A DNA stretch of 64,000 bases from NCBI GenBank assembly GCA_044229235.1, contig JBGATH010000007.1, positions 1 through 64,000 of the forward strand, in the 5' to 3' direction. Numbering within the stretch: position 1 is the first letter of the stretch; each line of letters opens with the position of its first letter. Source of the DNA: UKL13-2 sp044229235 (lineage in GTDB: Bacteria; Pseudomonadota; Gammaproteobacteria; Burkholderiales; Usitatibacteraceae). The position numbers and the translations under genes are program-made. The notes beneath the pieces were generated by a model. It did no database searches, was not told the DNA's origin, and saw nothing but the letters and a program-made list of their open reading frames with translations. Positions 17,447 through 26,288 of the stretch are shown piece after piece.

Positions 17447-18130
17447 TTACGGCTCCCCCGTGACCTTTCGCAGCCAGTCCGCAATCGTCTTTCCCGGCTC
17501 ATCGTGAAACGTCGCCTCGCGCGTCACCAGCTCGCGCATGCGGTCGAGGCGGAACATGCGAAAGTCATTGCGCAGTTCGCACCATGCCGCCAGAGTCCAT
17601 CGTTCGCCCCAGAAGTGCAGGGCGATCGGTCGCAGTTCGCGTTGCGAGGCGCGCTGGTCCTCCGTGAGGTAGTCCACCCAAACCAGGTTGTGAGCCTTGA
17701 TGGCCTGGCGCAGCTGTTCAAAACGCGCGGCCACATTGCGGTCGATGTGAAAATCCGGGGCGTAGACCTGCGTGGTTTCCAGCGCGGCACGGCGGCTCTC
17801 CGGCAACACGGCCGCGATTTTCTCCATGGCGCGCTGCGCGCTTTTGGCCAGCGTGCTGCCACCCCAGGCGCTGACCATGCGCGCACCGATCAGCAGCGCT
17901 TCCACTTCGTCGTAGTCGAACATGAGCGGTGGAAGGTCAAAGCCTTTCTTCATTGCGTAACCGACGCCGGCCTCGCCCATGATCGGTACCCCGGAGAGGC
18001 ACAGGTCCTGCACGTCGCGGTAGATGGTGCGATCGGATACCTGCAAGCGCTCGGCGAGGTAGTGCGCTGTGGTCAGCCGCCGGCCGCGTAGGATCTGGAC
18101 AATTTCAAATAGCCGATCGGCGCGCCGCAT
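17447..18130 (-). CDS. YafY-type HTH/WYL transcriptional regulator
   Basis: A 227-residue regulator. The N-terminal HTH (residues about 5-60: RADRLFEIVQILRGRR, TTAHYLAERLQVSDRTIYRD) binds DNA. The WYL domain (about 140-215) contains VWVDYLTEDQRASQRELRPI and WTLAAWCELRNDFRMFRLDR. WYL domains often sense nucleotide or small ligands. It directly abuts the stop of the upstream Cdd1-like gene (TGA then ATG with no gap). VOC, Cdd1 and this regulator therefore look like one operon. Target genes are unknown. Confidence 0.9.
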   Translation of the reverse strand: MRRADRLFEIVQILRGRRLTTAHYLAERLQVSDRTIYRDVQDLCLSGVPIMGEAGVGYAMKKGFDLPPLMFDYDEVEALLIGARMVSAWGGSTLAKSAQRAMEKIAAVLPESRRAALETTQVYAPDFHIDRNVAARFEQLRQAIKAHNLVWVDYLTEDQRASQRELRPIALHFWGERWTLAAWCELRNDFRMFRLDRMRELVTREATFHDEPGKTIADWLRKVTGEP

Positions 18131-18439
18131 TCAGCGTTTGCTTTGTCGCGTGGCGGGGGAATCGTCCATCCAGTTCCACCACTTGAGCTTCTCCGGGTGG
18201 TGGCGCGTGTTCGAGGCGAAGTACACCGCGCAGCGAAACACATACAGGACACAGCGATCCTGTTTGGCCTTGGTCAGTTCGCAAAGCTGGTCGTACATGG
18301 CTTCCGGACTGCGCCCTTTGAGCTCCGCGACGCTCGTGATGCCCATGCTGACAAGATCCTGTGCGATTGACGGCCCGACGCCGGGAATGACTTCCAGTTC
18401 CGATTTCTCGCGCCGCGCACGTGCAGCCCTAGCCGCCAT
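18131..18439 (-). CDS. Cdd1-like helix-hairpin-helix protein
   Basis: A 102-residue protein matching the pathogenicity locus / Cdd1 family. The helix-hairpin-helix segment LEVIPGVGPSIAQDLVSMGI (residues about 15-34) is followed by SVAELKGRSPEAMYDQL, then CVLYVFRCAVYFAS and a C-terminal WW pair (KLKWWNWMDD). The HhH suggests nucleic-acid binding, but the function of the family is not known. Start ATG 18439 lies 11 bases inside the upstream VOC gene. The open frame continues upstream antisense to VOC codons and is not real there. Confidence 0.85.
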   Translation of the reverse strand: MAARAARARREKSELEVIPGVGPSIAQDLVSMGITSVAELKGRSPEAMYDQLCELTKAKQDRCVLYVFRCAVYFASNTRHHPEKLKWWNWMDDSPATRQSKR

Positions 18440-18782
18440 GGCCGGCCTTGAAGTGCGGGTTCTCGATGATGCCGACCACATTGCCAAACGGGTCGCGCAG
18501 GGTTGCCACGAATATACCGTCGCCCACACCCTTGATCTCCTCAACCGGCCGGGCACCGAGCGCGAGCAGGCGCGCATGCTCGGCGCGAATGTCGGCGGTG
18601 CCCCAGTAGGTAGCCACGCCTTCGCCGTCGGGCAACAGCCCGAGTTCGTAGCCACCCACGTTGAAGCCGACGTAAAACGGCTCATTGAAATAGGGAGGTG
18701 ATCCCGTCACCGCGGTGTACCAGTCGGTTGCCGCTTTCAGATCAATGACGCGATAGATCACCGTGCGTAATCCCTGCAACAT
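18429..18782 (-). CDS. VOC family (glyoxalase/bleomycin-resistance fold) protein
   Basis: A 117-residue single VOC domain starting MLQGLRTVIYRVIDLKAATD. Family features are the paired beta-alpha-beta-beta-beta units, with YTAVTGSPPYF near residue 23 and FVATLRDPFGNVVGIIEN near residue 92, where Glu is a likely metal ligand. Members bind metal and catalyse isomerisation, dioxygenation or drug binding; the substrate here is unknown. It is the first gene of the VOC-Cdd1-WYL run. Confidence 0.85.
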   Translation of the reverse strand: MLQGLRTVIYRVIDLKAATDWYTAVTGSPPYFNEPFYVGFNVGGYELGLLPDGEGVATYWGTADIRAEHARLLALGARPVEEIKGVGDGIFVATLRDPFGNVVGIIENPHFKAGHGG

Positions 18783-18811
18783 ATTCGCCTCCCCGGTTGA
18801 GTGAAACTATC

Positions 18812-19058
18812 TTAACCTGCATATTTCATGGGGGCGGGTTCGAGAGTGGGTCGATGGACGTGCGATTTTTCGCTCGACTGACCGAGGAATATCGAGATAT
18901 TCCGAACGAAGAGAGCGGAAAAGCGCATGTTCAGCGGTCCGCTATCGAACGCGCAGGCCCAATGGCTCACATCGACATTTTGGCTTCGATATCACCGCAA
19001 GTTCATTCGTGTCACTCTCACTTGGAGAGGGGCCGACCCCGTGAAGTATGCAGGTTAA
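18812..19058. mobile_element. 247-bp MITE-like element with terminal inverted repeats
   Basis: Terminal inverted repeats of about 25 bases face each other: the left end begins TTAACCTGCATATTTCATGG and the right end, read in reverse complement, begins TTAACCTGCATACTTCACGG; they differ at about three positions. The interior has no credible gene and no transposase. Both ends carry TTAA, which could be a target duplication or part of the repeat. The right end supplies the TAA stop of the neighbouring VOC gene. This is the structure of a non-autonomous miniature element. Confidence 0.7.
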
Positions 19059-19444
19059 GCCAAGCCGTGCAGGCCGACGCGGTTGCCTTCGGTGTCGGCG
19101 ATGTGGGCGAAGAAACCCATCCCCGGCGGCAGCGCGGTTTTGCCCAGCATCACCTTGCCGCCGGCGGCCGGCACGCGCTGCAACACGGCATCGATGTCTG
19201 ATTGGCAGTTGAGATAGACCACCGCGCCCTCGGCGTTCGGCTTGTATTGCGCATCGTGAATCACGCAGCCGGCGGTACCTTGCTCGCTGGCCGGAAACAC
19301 CGCAAGGTCAGTCGCGGCGGGTCCGAACTTTTCGACCTTGAGGTTGGTGTCGAGGATGCGGTTGTAGAACGCGACGGCGCGCGGAAAATCGGTTGAGGGA
19401 AGTTCGAACCAAGAGATGGCGTGTTGCGGGGTGTGGGTATTCAT
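19055..19444 (-). CDS. VOC family protein, PhnB-like
   Basis: A 129-residue VOC protein (ISWFELPSTDFPRAVAFYNR at residues 10-29; GKTALPPGMGFFAHIADTEG near residue 102; ends VGLHGLA). This is the small one-domain group often annotated as glyoxalase or enzyme-related to lactoylglutathione lyase; true substrate unknown. ATG 19444 is preferred over an upstream in-frame ATG at 19480 because the family begins near here. The stop codon lies within the terminal TTAA of the MITE-like element, so the element's arrival may have set or trimmed the C-terminus. Confidence 0.85.
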   Translation of the reverse strand: MNTHTPQHAISWFELPSTDFPRAVAFYNRILDTNLKVEKFGPAATDLAVFPASEQGTAGCVIHDAQYKPNAEGAVVYLNCQSDIDAVLQRVPAAGGKVMLGKTALPPGMGFFAHIADTEGNRVGLHGLA

Positions 19445-19566
19445 ATTGGTCTCCGTGATTGTGGTCTGGCTGGCGTGCATTGCAGTCGATCAGCACGGGA
19501 GAGATTCTGCGCAGGGGCTACTGACAGCGTGGTGTCAGTAGGTGGCGGGAGTCGGGGCTGAATGTG

Positions 19567-19632
19567 AAACTCCAGCATTGGCGGGCCTCCTGGCACAAAA
19601 AGGCACGGAGAAGCTCGCCAATGCTGGAGTTT
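19567..19632. repeat. ~65-bp palindrome, family A copy 2
   Basis: Arms AAACTCCAGCATTGGCG and CGCCAATGCTGGAGTTT are a perfect inverted pair around a ~30-base centre containing GGCACAAAAAGGCAC. It lies 31 bases beyond the stop of the DUF6644-like membrane protein gene, in a position where it could end that transcript. Confidence 0.85.
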
Positions 19633-19662
19633 TGACTTTGGGCTGAGGTTCCCGCAGCGCGA

Positions 19663-20139
19663 TCAAACCGGCGCCAGCAAGCGCCCGCAAAAAATGATCG
19701 ACAGCCAAAGCATGATCGAAAGCGCATTGAACAGCTTCGCCAGCGGCGGCGCCGGCAGGTTCACATCCCATTTCGAAACCGTGCCGTACGCAATCATGTG
19801 AAATGCGAGCGCGTTGCAGCCGGCCAGAAATATCAGGCAGAGCTTGATGGTGAAAATGCGGTTGGCCAGCAGTTCGGCCGGATGCAGCGCGAACAGCAGG
19901 ACGCCGGTGGGAAAGACGATAAGGGTGGCGCCGACTGACAGCGGCAGCAGAAAACGCGCGGCAGCGCGCACCGGAATATCTTTGGCCAGTCCCAGCACAC
20001 GCAGGTCAAACAGGATTGCAGAACCGGCGAGCAGCACAAATCCCCAAATGTGGAAGGTCTCGACCAGCGTATAGATCCACGGCGCGCTCTTCATCAGCGC
20101 GGTGAGAGGAAATTCGGGTGGTATGGCGGGCGGCATCAT
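19663..20139 (-). CDS. Small integral membrane protein, DUF6644-like
   Basis: A 158-residue protein with about four membrane helices: near residues 22-45 (WIYTLVETFHIWGFVLLAGS), 60-85 (RFLLPLSVGATLIVFPTGVL), 95-118 and 135-155. The His in helix one and the DLRVLGLA segment after it resemble the DUF6644 group, whose role is unknown; the histidine-bearing helices recall small haem or quinone-binding membrane proteins, but that is only inference. ATG 20139 is chosen because the upstream in-frame stretch is polar and lies ahead of a better start. Confidence 0.65.
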   Translation of the reverse strand: MMPPAIPPEFPLTALMKSAPWIYTLVETFHIWGFVLLAGSAILFDLRVLGLAKDIPVRAAARFLLPLSVGATLIVFPTGVLLFALHPAELLANRIFTIKLCLIFLAGCNALAFHMIAYGTVSKWDVNLPAPPLAKLFNALSIMLWLSIIFCGRLLAPV

Positions 20140-20248
20140 CAATTGGCGGCGTGTTGACGGATGGCAGCTTACTGCATTGCCGTCAGCCGCATCCGGCACG
20201 CCTGTATGCCACGCCGGTTACGACCTGACAGGTCCGCCGGCGAAGGCC

Positions 20249-21733
20249 CTACTCTTCGTACAACCGAAGCGTGTAATCGGCGAGATACACGCCCAGCTCG
20301 GCATTGTTCAGCAATTCATTGTTGAAGCTGAAATTGTCGATCGCGTAGTCGGCGATGCGGGGGGAAAGCGCCGGGTCGAGCGTGCGCGCCTTGCGCACGA
20401 TGGCGGTGATATCCGAGGCAGTCAGTAGCATCGAGAAGTAGCCCGGATTGGCGTCGCAGGTATGGTTCGTCGCATCGGCCGCGCAGAAGAAGGTCTGTCC
20501 CGTCTGCACCGTGCCAAACGACGGATTGCTGCGGAAGCTTGTCGAGACGATGACCTTGCCGGTGCCGCTGTCGAATGCGAAATAGTCATCCTCGGGGCGA
20601 GTGACCAGTGGAACCGTCTGCGCTACGCCGATGGTGATGTACAGGTTGCGACCGCTTTTCGTATCCAGCAGCTCGATCACCGGGTGGCTGATGGCATGGG
20701 CGCCGGAATCGCTGCGGCGGACATGTGCGACGCGCAGGTAGAAGCTCAGCTGCAGCGAGCGGGTGAAGCGGGCGTCGCTCCATGGCCTGAGGCGGCGGTC
20801 AGTTTCACCGGCCTGCGGTGCGCGCGTGCGGAACTGATAGATCGGATTAATGCTCATCAGGCGCTCGGCGACCGGTGTATCGGCCGAGAAGTCGCGGCCA
20901 TTTACATAGATGCCGAAGCCCGAACGGTAGCCGTCGATGGGCGGCAACTGGACGAAGCTATGACTGGTCACCTGTCCCGGGTCGGCGATGGACGAATGCA
21001 GAATGCCGTCTACGCCAGTAAGGCGCCAGGCCATGCTCGGGTGGTGGTACGGGCCGGAGGGCAGGGCGGGAAGCACCCAGTCGTACACGAAGGGAAGCTT
21101 GCGCGTTTGATTGAGGGCGACGCAGGCGCCCAGGTTCTCGTCCTCATTTTCGCATTCGGCCGTCGACATGATGGGGCCTGAAGTCAGTTCATAGCTGGCG
21201 TAGGGCAATACCGACACGCTGTTGGCACAAAATGCGGTGCCTTCGTCGATGTATCCCTGTTTCACCAACTGGCTGCGCGTCCGATCGTTTGCGGTGTAGC
21301 GGTGCGTGCCTTCGCCGTACAGGCGATAGACCCTGTTGGGGCAGACTTCGCTATCCGGCGGAGCGGCCTGGAAGGCGATGCCTTCAAACCGCCAGCCCAC
21401 ATCGTTGTTTTTCAGGAACGCACATTCAAATTCGTTGAGGGTATAGAAATGCGCATTCCGCGCCGGTGCGTAAAAACGGCACACGTCCTTCAGCGGCAGC
21501 AAGGGCGAGAAACTGAACAGGACGCCGGTCGCGCGCCAGCCCGTGCCCACCTGGCCGGACAACAAGATCTTTGCCTCCGCGGAATCTGCAGTCAGGAAGC
21601 GGCGACCGGTTTCTTCATTGACGAATTCCTGAACTTTCACGAACGGAATGAAGAAGGCGTGCGCCAGCGGTACCGGCAACAGGCCGATCAAAAGCAGAAT
21701 CAGCGGAAATGCCGTATGACGGATGGGTTTCAT
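20249..21733 (-). CDS. Secreted protein with DUF5648-like segment
   Basis: A 494-residue exported protein with a signal peptide ending PLAHA near residue 26. Residues about 85-175 show the alternating pattern VCRFYAPARNAHFYT, GWRFEGIAFQA, VYRLYGEGTHRYT and GYIDEGTAFCA, typical of DUF5648 modules found in secreted bacterial proteins, often beside proteases or cell-wall binding modules. The C-terminal ~300 residues, with many aromatic and beta-type stretches and CAADATNHTCDANPG near residue 425, are not recognised. Function is unknown. It stands alone between the DUF6644-like gene and rsgA, all on the minus strand. Confidence 0.7.
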   Translation of the reverse strand: MKPIRHTAFPLILLLIGLLPVPLAHAFFIPFVKVQEFVNEETGRRFLTADSAEAKILLSGQVGTGWRATGVLFSFSPLLPLKDVCRFYAPARNAHFYTLNEFECAFLKNNDVGWRFEGIAFQAAPPDSEVCPNRVYRLYGEGTHRYTANDRTRSQLVKQGYIDEGTAFCANSVSVLPYASYELTSGPIMSTAECENEDENLGACVALNQTRKLPFVYDWVLPALPSGPYHHPSMAWRLTGVDGILHSSIADPGQVTSHSFVQLPPIDGYRSGFGIYVNGRDFSADTPVAERLMSINPIYQFRTRAPQAGETDRRLRPWSDARFTRSLQLSFYLRVAHVRRSDSGAHAISHPVIELLDTKSGRNLYITIGVAQTVPLVTRPEDDYFAFDSGTGKVIVSTSFRSNPSFGTVQTGQTFFCAADATNHTCDANPGYFSMLLTASDITAIVRKARTLDPALSPRIADYAIDNFSFNNELLNNAELGVYLADYTLRLYEE

Positions 21734-21866
21734 GGTGATGCCCTTCCAGAATGGCGGGCAGCTGGCTACGGTAGCAATACTTTAGGCGCAGCCCAAAGCC
21801 GATAGCAATTGCCTGCGCTCGCGGTGGCAGTAAGTGGCCCTGCGCGTCGCGAAAAGTGATACCCGG

Positions 21867-22763
21867 TTAGCGTTTCCAGTCCGGATGCGAAACGCGCAGT
21901 TCCTGCTGCTGTTCGATCAGCGCCTGGTAGAAGGCGAGGCGCGTGGGGTGGATCTTGTGGAGCTTTTCCTCAGCAGCGACGATGGCGCAACCCGGTTCGG
22001 TGAGGTGCGCGCAGTCGTTGAATTTGCACAGGCCGATGAAGGGCCGGAAGTCGGGCATGGCATACGCGATGTCCTCGTCCGTCAGGTGAAACAGGCCGAA
22101 GGACTGCAGACCGGGCGAGTCCATGATCGAGGTGGTGTCATCAAGGTGGTACATGCGCGTAAACGTGGTGGTGTGCTTGCCCGAGTCCAGCGCTTCAGAC
22201 AAACCGCCTTCCTTGGCCACGTCGCGCATCACCAGGTTGTTCACCGTCCGCGACTTGCCCATGCCCGACTGCCCGACCAGCAGTGTGGTCTTGCCGTCGA
22301 GGTAAAAGCGCAGCGGTTCAATGTCGAACTTGGCGGACATCGGCAGCACCGGGTAGCCGATGGATTCCAGGTAGTCGATTTTCCTTCGCTCGGCCTCGAA
22401 CTCAGGCAGGTCCTTCTTGTTGAACATGATCAGCGGCTTGATCTGCGCGGCTTCGCAAGCCACCAGGCACATGTTCAGGAAGGTTTCACTGAAGGTAGGC
22501 TTGGGCGCGATGATGATGACCGCCTGGTCGATGTTGGCGGCCAGGGTCTTTTCGCGCCAGGCGTCGGTGCGAAACAGGACGTTGCGGCGGGCATAGACGC
22601 GCTCGATGCGTGCGTGTCCCGGGCTGGAAATGGCGATCTCCACCTCGTCGCCGCAGGCCACATCCTGCTTCTTGCCTTTGCGGGTGCAGACGAACTGGGT
22701 GCGATCAGGCGTTTCGACGAGATATTCGCGGCCAAAGTCGCCGGTGACGCGTGCGTCCATCAC
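21867..22763 (-). CDS. rsgA: Ribosome small-subunit GTPase RsgA
   Basis: RsgA is a circularly permuted GTPase that checks late maturation of the 30S subunit. The 298-residue protein has an N-terminal OB fold, then the permuted G motifs: NKKDLPEFE (G4) near residue 117, GQSGMGKSRTVNNL (P-loop) near residue 173, and DSPGLQSFGL (G3) near residue 215. The zinc knuckle CKFNDCAHLTEPGC lies near residue 247. All key residues are present. It is followed upstream by the pterin dehydratase and M48 protease genes on the same strand with gaps under 20 bases, suggesting an operon. Confidence 0.96.
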   Translation of the reverse strand: MMDARVTGDFGREYLVETPDRTQFVCTRKGKKQDVACGDEVEIAISSPGHARIERVYARRNVLFRTDAWREKTLAANIDQAVIIIAPKPTFSETFLNMCLVACEAAQIKPLIMFNKKDLPEFEAERRKIDYLESIGYPVLPMSAKFDIEPLRFYLDGKTTLLVGQSGMGKSRTVNNLVMRDVAKEGGLSEALDSGKHTTTFTRMYHLDDTTSIMDSPGLQSFGLFHLTDEDIAYAMPDFRPFIGLCKFNDCAHLTEPGCAIVAAEEKLHKIHPTRLAFYQALIEQQQELRVSHPDWKR

Positions 22764-22777
22764 TTGCCTCTCATGGG

Positions 22778-23107
22778 TCAGCGGCCTGCAATCAGTGCGT
22801 CCAGCTTGGCCGCACAGATGAAGTCGTTGAGGGTGATGCCACCGGCATCATGCGTGGAGTAGCGCACCACGCAGCGGTTGTAATGCACCGACATGTCCGG
22901 ATGGTGATCCTGCTGGTGCGAGACCCAAGCCGAGGCGTTCACGAAAGCCATGGTCTCGTGGTAATTCGTGAAACTGAATGTGCGTTCGATCTCATTGCCG
23001 ACCTGCTTCCAACCGGCCAGCAGCGCCAGGTTGGCCCTGAGGTCGGCCTCGTTCAGGGCGAGGGCCTGCCCGCCGGGCGCACAGTGCATGTTTGCGAGTT
23101 CAGTCAT
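22778..23107 (-). CDS. Pterin-4a-carbinolamine dehydratase
   Basis: A 109-residue protein of the PCD/DCoH family, which dehydrates 4a-hydroxytetrahydrobiopterin and so recycles the cofactor of aromatic amino-acid hydroxylases. The signature is HQQDHHPDMSVHYNRCVVRY near residue 65, followed by D in GGITLNDF. No phenylalanine hydroxylase is in the window. It sits 2 bases from the M48 protease stop and 14 from rsgA, so it is the middle gene of a three-gene unit. Confidence 0.93.
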   Translation of the reverse strand: MTELANMHCAPGGQALALNEADLRANLALLAGWKQVGNEIERTFSFTNYHETMAFVNASAWVSHQQDHHPDMSVHYNRCVVRYSTHDAGGITLNDFICAAKLDALIAGR

Positions 23108-23109
23108 GG

Positions 23110-24375
23110 TCAGGTGGCCTGCAGGCCTTTGAGGTGGGCGATGCGAATCGACGCGGGCGGATGGGAATCGTACACCGCCGAATGCAGCGGGTCGGGCGTC
23201 AGGGTCGATGCGTTGTCACGATAAAGCTTTACCAGAGCATTGACCAGGTCGGACGCCCGGGTCTGTTCGGCGGCGTACGCATCGGCCTCGAACTCGTGCT
23301 TGCGCGAAATCAGGCTTCCCACTGGCGTCATCCAGAACGTGAAAACCGGCAACACCATGAAAAACAGCACCAGCGACACCGCGACGTGGGGCTTGGCAAA
23401 TGCGACCGGGAAACCGAGGCCCGCATAGAACCAGTTTTTGTCGATCACCCATCCCATCAGCGCGAGGACGGCGAAGGCCAGCGCGAATTGGCTGATGATG
23501 CGCTTGACGATGTGCTTGCGTTTGAAGTGGCCAAGTTCGTGCGCGAGCACCGCTTCGATCTCCGGCGCGGTGAGGCGCTCGATGAGCGTATCGAAGAACA
23601 CGATGCGCTTGGTCTTGCCAAAGCCTGTGAAATAGGCGTTGCCGTGACTGGAGCGCTTCGAGCCATCCATGACAAACAGTCCGCTGGAGGTGAACCCGCA
23701 GCGATTGAGCAGCGACTCGATGCGCGACTTCAGGCTGTCGTCGGTCAAGGGGTTGAACTTGTTGAACAGCGGCGCGATAAAGTTGGGATAAATCGCCAGC
23801 ATCACCAGGCTGAAGCACAGCCACACCAGCCATACGTAAAGCCACCACAGTCCCCCCATCTTTTCCATGAGCCAGAACACCAGCAGCAGCAGCGGCACGC
23901 CGATGGCCGCGCCCAGCAGCAAACCCTTGAGCATGTCGATGAGATAGAGCTTCCAGGTCATCTTGTTGAAACCGAAGCGCGCCTCGATGACGAAGGTCCG
24001 GTACAGGTCGAACGGCATGGACACCAGCGAGGACACAATCATTAGGCCCGCGAAGATGGCGAGGCCGACTGCGTAGGGGTGGCTGACCAGCGCCGACGCG
24101 TATTGCGAAATCAGGTAAATGCCGCCGCCCAGCGTCAGGCACAGCAGCAGAATCACCTCGACACCGCTCTCGAACAACCCGATCTGCTTGCGGGCCAGCG
24201 TGTAGTCGGCTGCTTTCTGGTGGGCTTCCAGGGTGATGGCGTCGGCGAATTCAGCCGGAACGGCGTCACGGTGCGCGCGAACGTGATCCATGTGGCGCAG
24301 CGACAGCCACAGGCCGAAACCGAAGCTCAGGAACACAAACACAAGAAAGATCAGGGTAAAGGGCGGCAGGTTCAT
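23110..24375 (-). CDS. M48 family metallopeptidase, Ste24/CaaX-type
   Basis: A 421-residue inner-membrane zinc protease with seven or so membrane segments. The active site is HELGHFKRKH near residue 283 with a third ligand Glu in KHEFEADAYA near residue 360. The N-terminal domain (residues 1-200) is the Ste24 (CAAX_prenyl_protease) type. Bacterial members take part in membrane-protein quality control. It differs from HtpX (35882-36757), the second M48 protease in this window, in having the long N-terminal region. It is divergent from orn with a 79-base gap. Confidence 0.93.
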   Translation of the reverse strand: MNLPPFTLIFLVFVFLSFGFGLWLSLRHMDHVRAHRDAVPAEFADAITLEAHQKAADYTLARKQIGLFESGVEVILLLCLTLGGGIYLISQYASALVSHPYAVGLAIFAGLMIVSSLVSMPFDLYRTFVIEARFGFNKMTWKLYLIDMLKGLLLGAAIGVPLLLLVFWLMEKMGGLWWLYVWLVWLCFSLVMLAIYPNFIAPLFNKFNPLTDDSLKSRIESLLNRCGFTSSGLFVMDGSKRSSHGNAYFTGFGKTKRIVFFDTLIERLTAPEIEAVLAHELGHFKRKHIVKRIISQFALAFAVLALMGWVIDKNWFYAGLGFPVAFAKPHVAVSLVLFFMVLPVFTFWMTPVGSLISRKHEFEADAYAAEQTRASDLVNALVKLYRDNASTLTPDPLHSAVYDSHPPASIRIAHLKGLQAT

Positions 24376-24454
24376 GCAGGCAGGCAGAAGGGCAAATGAG
24401 GAATCATGAGAAAATGCGCGGACTTCCTATTTTACGGCGCAAACCCCATCGATC

Positions 24455-25015
24455 ATGGCCCAAGACCAAAACAACCTCATCTGGATCGATATGGAAATGA
24501 CCGGGCTGGTCCCGGAGACCGATCGCGTCATCGAGATCGCGCTGGTCGTCACCGATGCGCAACTCAATACCGTGTGCGAAGGCCCGGTTCTGGCCATTCA
24601 CCAGCCTGACAGCGTGCTTGACGGCATGGACGACTGGAACAAGTCCACGCACAAGAAGTCCGGCCTGATTGAGCGGGTCAAGGTTTCCACAATCAGCGAA
24701 GCCGAGGCTGAATCGCGGCTTCTTGAATTTCTCAAACAGCATGTGCCGGCACGCATTTCGCCGATGTGCGGCAACTCGATATGTCAGGACCGGCGCTTTC
24801 TTGCGCGCTGGATGCCGCAGCTGGAAGCCTACTTCCACTACCGCAATCTGGACGTGTCCACCCTCAAGGAACTTGCCAAGCGCTGGAAGCCGGAAATCAT
24901 GGCGGGCATGAAAAAGCATGGCAAGCATGAAGCGCTGGCCGACATTTATGAGTCGATCGAGGAAATGAAGTATTACCGCCAGAACTTCCTGTCAGTATCG
25001 ACGACACTCTCCTGA
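24455..25015 (+). CDS. orn: Oligoribonuclease Orn
   Basis: Orn is a 3'-5' exoribonuclease that finishes RNA decay and degrades pGpG from cyclic-di-GMP turnover. The 186-residue protein has all DEDDh residues: D and E in WIDMEMTGL (residues 11-18), D in CGNSICQDRRFL near residue 112, and H and D in KHEALADIYESIEEM near residue 160. Length matches E. coli Orn (181). It begins 79 bases from the divergent M48 gene and converges on corA. Confidence 0.97.
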   Translation: MAQDQNNLIWIDMEMTGLVPETDRVIEIALVVTDAQLNTVCEGPVLAIHQPDSVLDGMDDWNKSTHKKSGLIERVKVSTISEAEAESRLLEFLKQHVPARISPMCGNSICQDRRFLARWMPQLEAYFHYRNLDVSTLKELAKRWKPEIMAGMKKHGKHEALADIYESIEEMKYYRQNFLSVSTTLS

Positions 25016-25020
25016 CGACC

Positions 25021-25082
25021 GCCAGCATTGGCGCGCCTCACAGGCCAAAAATGCCCGGAAAGCCGCGCCAGTGCTGGAGTTT
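25021..25082. repeat. ~62-bp palindrome, family A copy 3
   Basis: Arms CCAGCATTGGCGCGCC and GCGCCAGTGCTGG flank AGGCCAAAAATGCCCGG, the same centre as copy 1. It fills most of the 72 bases between the converging orn and corA stops, so a two-way terminator role is plausible. Confidence 0.85.
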
Positions 25083-25087
25083 CGTGG

Positions 25088-26056
25088 TTAGTCCAGCCAG
25101 CCTTTGCGCTTGAAATAGGCGAAGGGAACGCCGACGGAGACCACCATCAGCGCCAGGGCGAACGGGTAGCCGTAGTCCCAGGACAGTTCCGGAAACCAGC
25201 CCTTGAAGTTCATGCCGTAGATGCTGGCGATCAGCGTCGGCGGCAGCAGGGCGACGGATGCCACGGAAAAGATCTTGATGATCTTGTTCTGGTTGATGTT
25301 GATGAAACCGACCGTGGCGTCCATCAGGAAGTTGATCTTGTCGAACAGGAACGCGGTGTGGCCATCGAGCGATTCGATGTCGCGCAGGATCTGGCGCGCT
25401 TCTTCCATCTGGTCGGCTTCCAGCAGCTTCTGCCGCATCAGGAATGACACTGCCCGGCGGGTGTCCATCACGTTGCGGCGGATGCGGCCGTTGAGGTCTT
25501 CCTCGTTGGCGACGCGCGCCAGCACCTTGCCGGCCTCGGCGTCAGTCATTTTCTCGGTGAGCACCGCCGCCGAGATCTTCTCCAGCTCGGCATACACGCT
25601 TTCGAGTGCGTCGGCGGAATACTCGGCGTCAGTCGCATATAAATCGAGCAGCACTTCGCGCGCATCCTCGATGTAGCCGGGCCGCGTGCGTGCACGCATG
25701 CGCACCAGGCGAAACACCGGCAGGTCTTCCAGGTGCAGGGACAGCAAGGCGTTGTTCTTGAGGATGAACGCCACCGGCACGTTGCGTGAGTCGTCCTCAT
25801 TAATCTCGAGCAGGAAGTCGGAGCGCAGATGCAGCTCGCCGTTTTCGCCTTCGAAGAAACGCGCGCTGGATTCAAGGTCCTGCATTTCTTCCAGCGACGG
25901 CAGTTCGAGGTCGAACAGCGCCTTGATCCAGCCGCGCTCGGTATCGGTCGGCGACACCAGGTCAATCCAGATGGGCTCTGAATTCTTCAGGTCGTCCAGG
26001 GTGTCCACCTGAAGCTGGTTCAGGCGGCGGTTGTTCAGTACGAATACGTTCAGCAT
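25088..26056 (-). CDS. corA: Magnesium/cobalt transporter CorA
   Basis: A 322-residue CorA-type divalent cation channel. The large N-terminal cytoplasmic domain (1-255) is rich in acidic and helical sequence. Two C-terminal membrane helices follow, with the selectivity motif YGMNF at the end of the first (near residue 285) and the second in the segment GYPFALALMVVSVGVPFAYF, ending with the basic KRKGWLD tail. All landmarks agree with the family. Confidence 0.95.
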   Translation of the reverse strand: MLNVFVLNNRRLNQLQVDTLDDLKNSEPIWIDLVSPTDTERGWIKALFDLELPSLEEMQDLESSARFFEGENGELHLRSDFLLEINEDDSRNVPVAFILKNNALLSLHLEDLPVFRLVRMRARTRPGYIEDAREVLLDLYATDAEYSADALESVYAELEKISAAVLTEKMTDAEAGKVLARVANEEDLNGRIRRNVMDTRRAVSFLMRQKLLEADQMEEARQILRDIESLDGHTAFLFDKINFLMDATVGFININQNKIIKIFSVASVALLPPTLIASIYGMNFKGWFPELSWDYGYPFALALMVVSVGVPFAYFKRKGWLD

Positions 26057-26288
26057 GGCGCAGTCCAGGATGGGTGCCGGCGTGCAAACGCAGTGGCCGG
26101 GGACAACCCGTTACGACGAGGGCGAGCGAGGGGCGCAAAGGCCGGCGCCAGTCGCGAAGGGTGGCGCGATTGTAGTTCAACTGCCGCGAGCGCGGCCAGC
26201 AATATTTGTGTTCTGCGGTGTTGTAGCCCGGTGTCGGCGGCGGGCGCTGGCGGATCGCGCGCTTATTACTGCGCTGGCCGGAAAGGCG

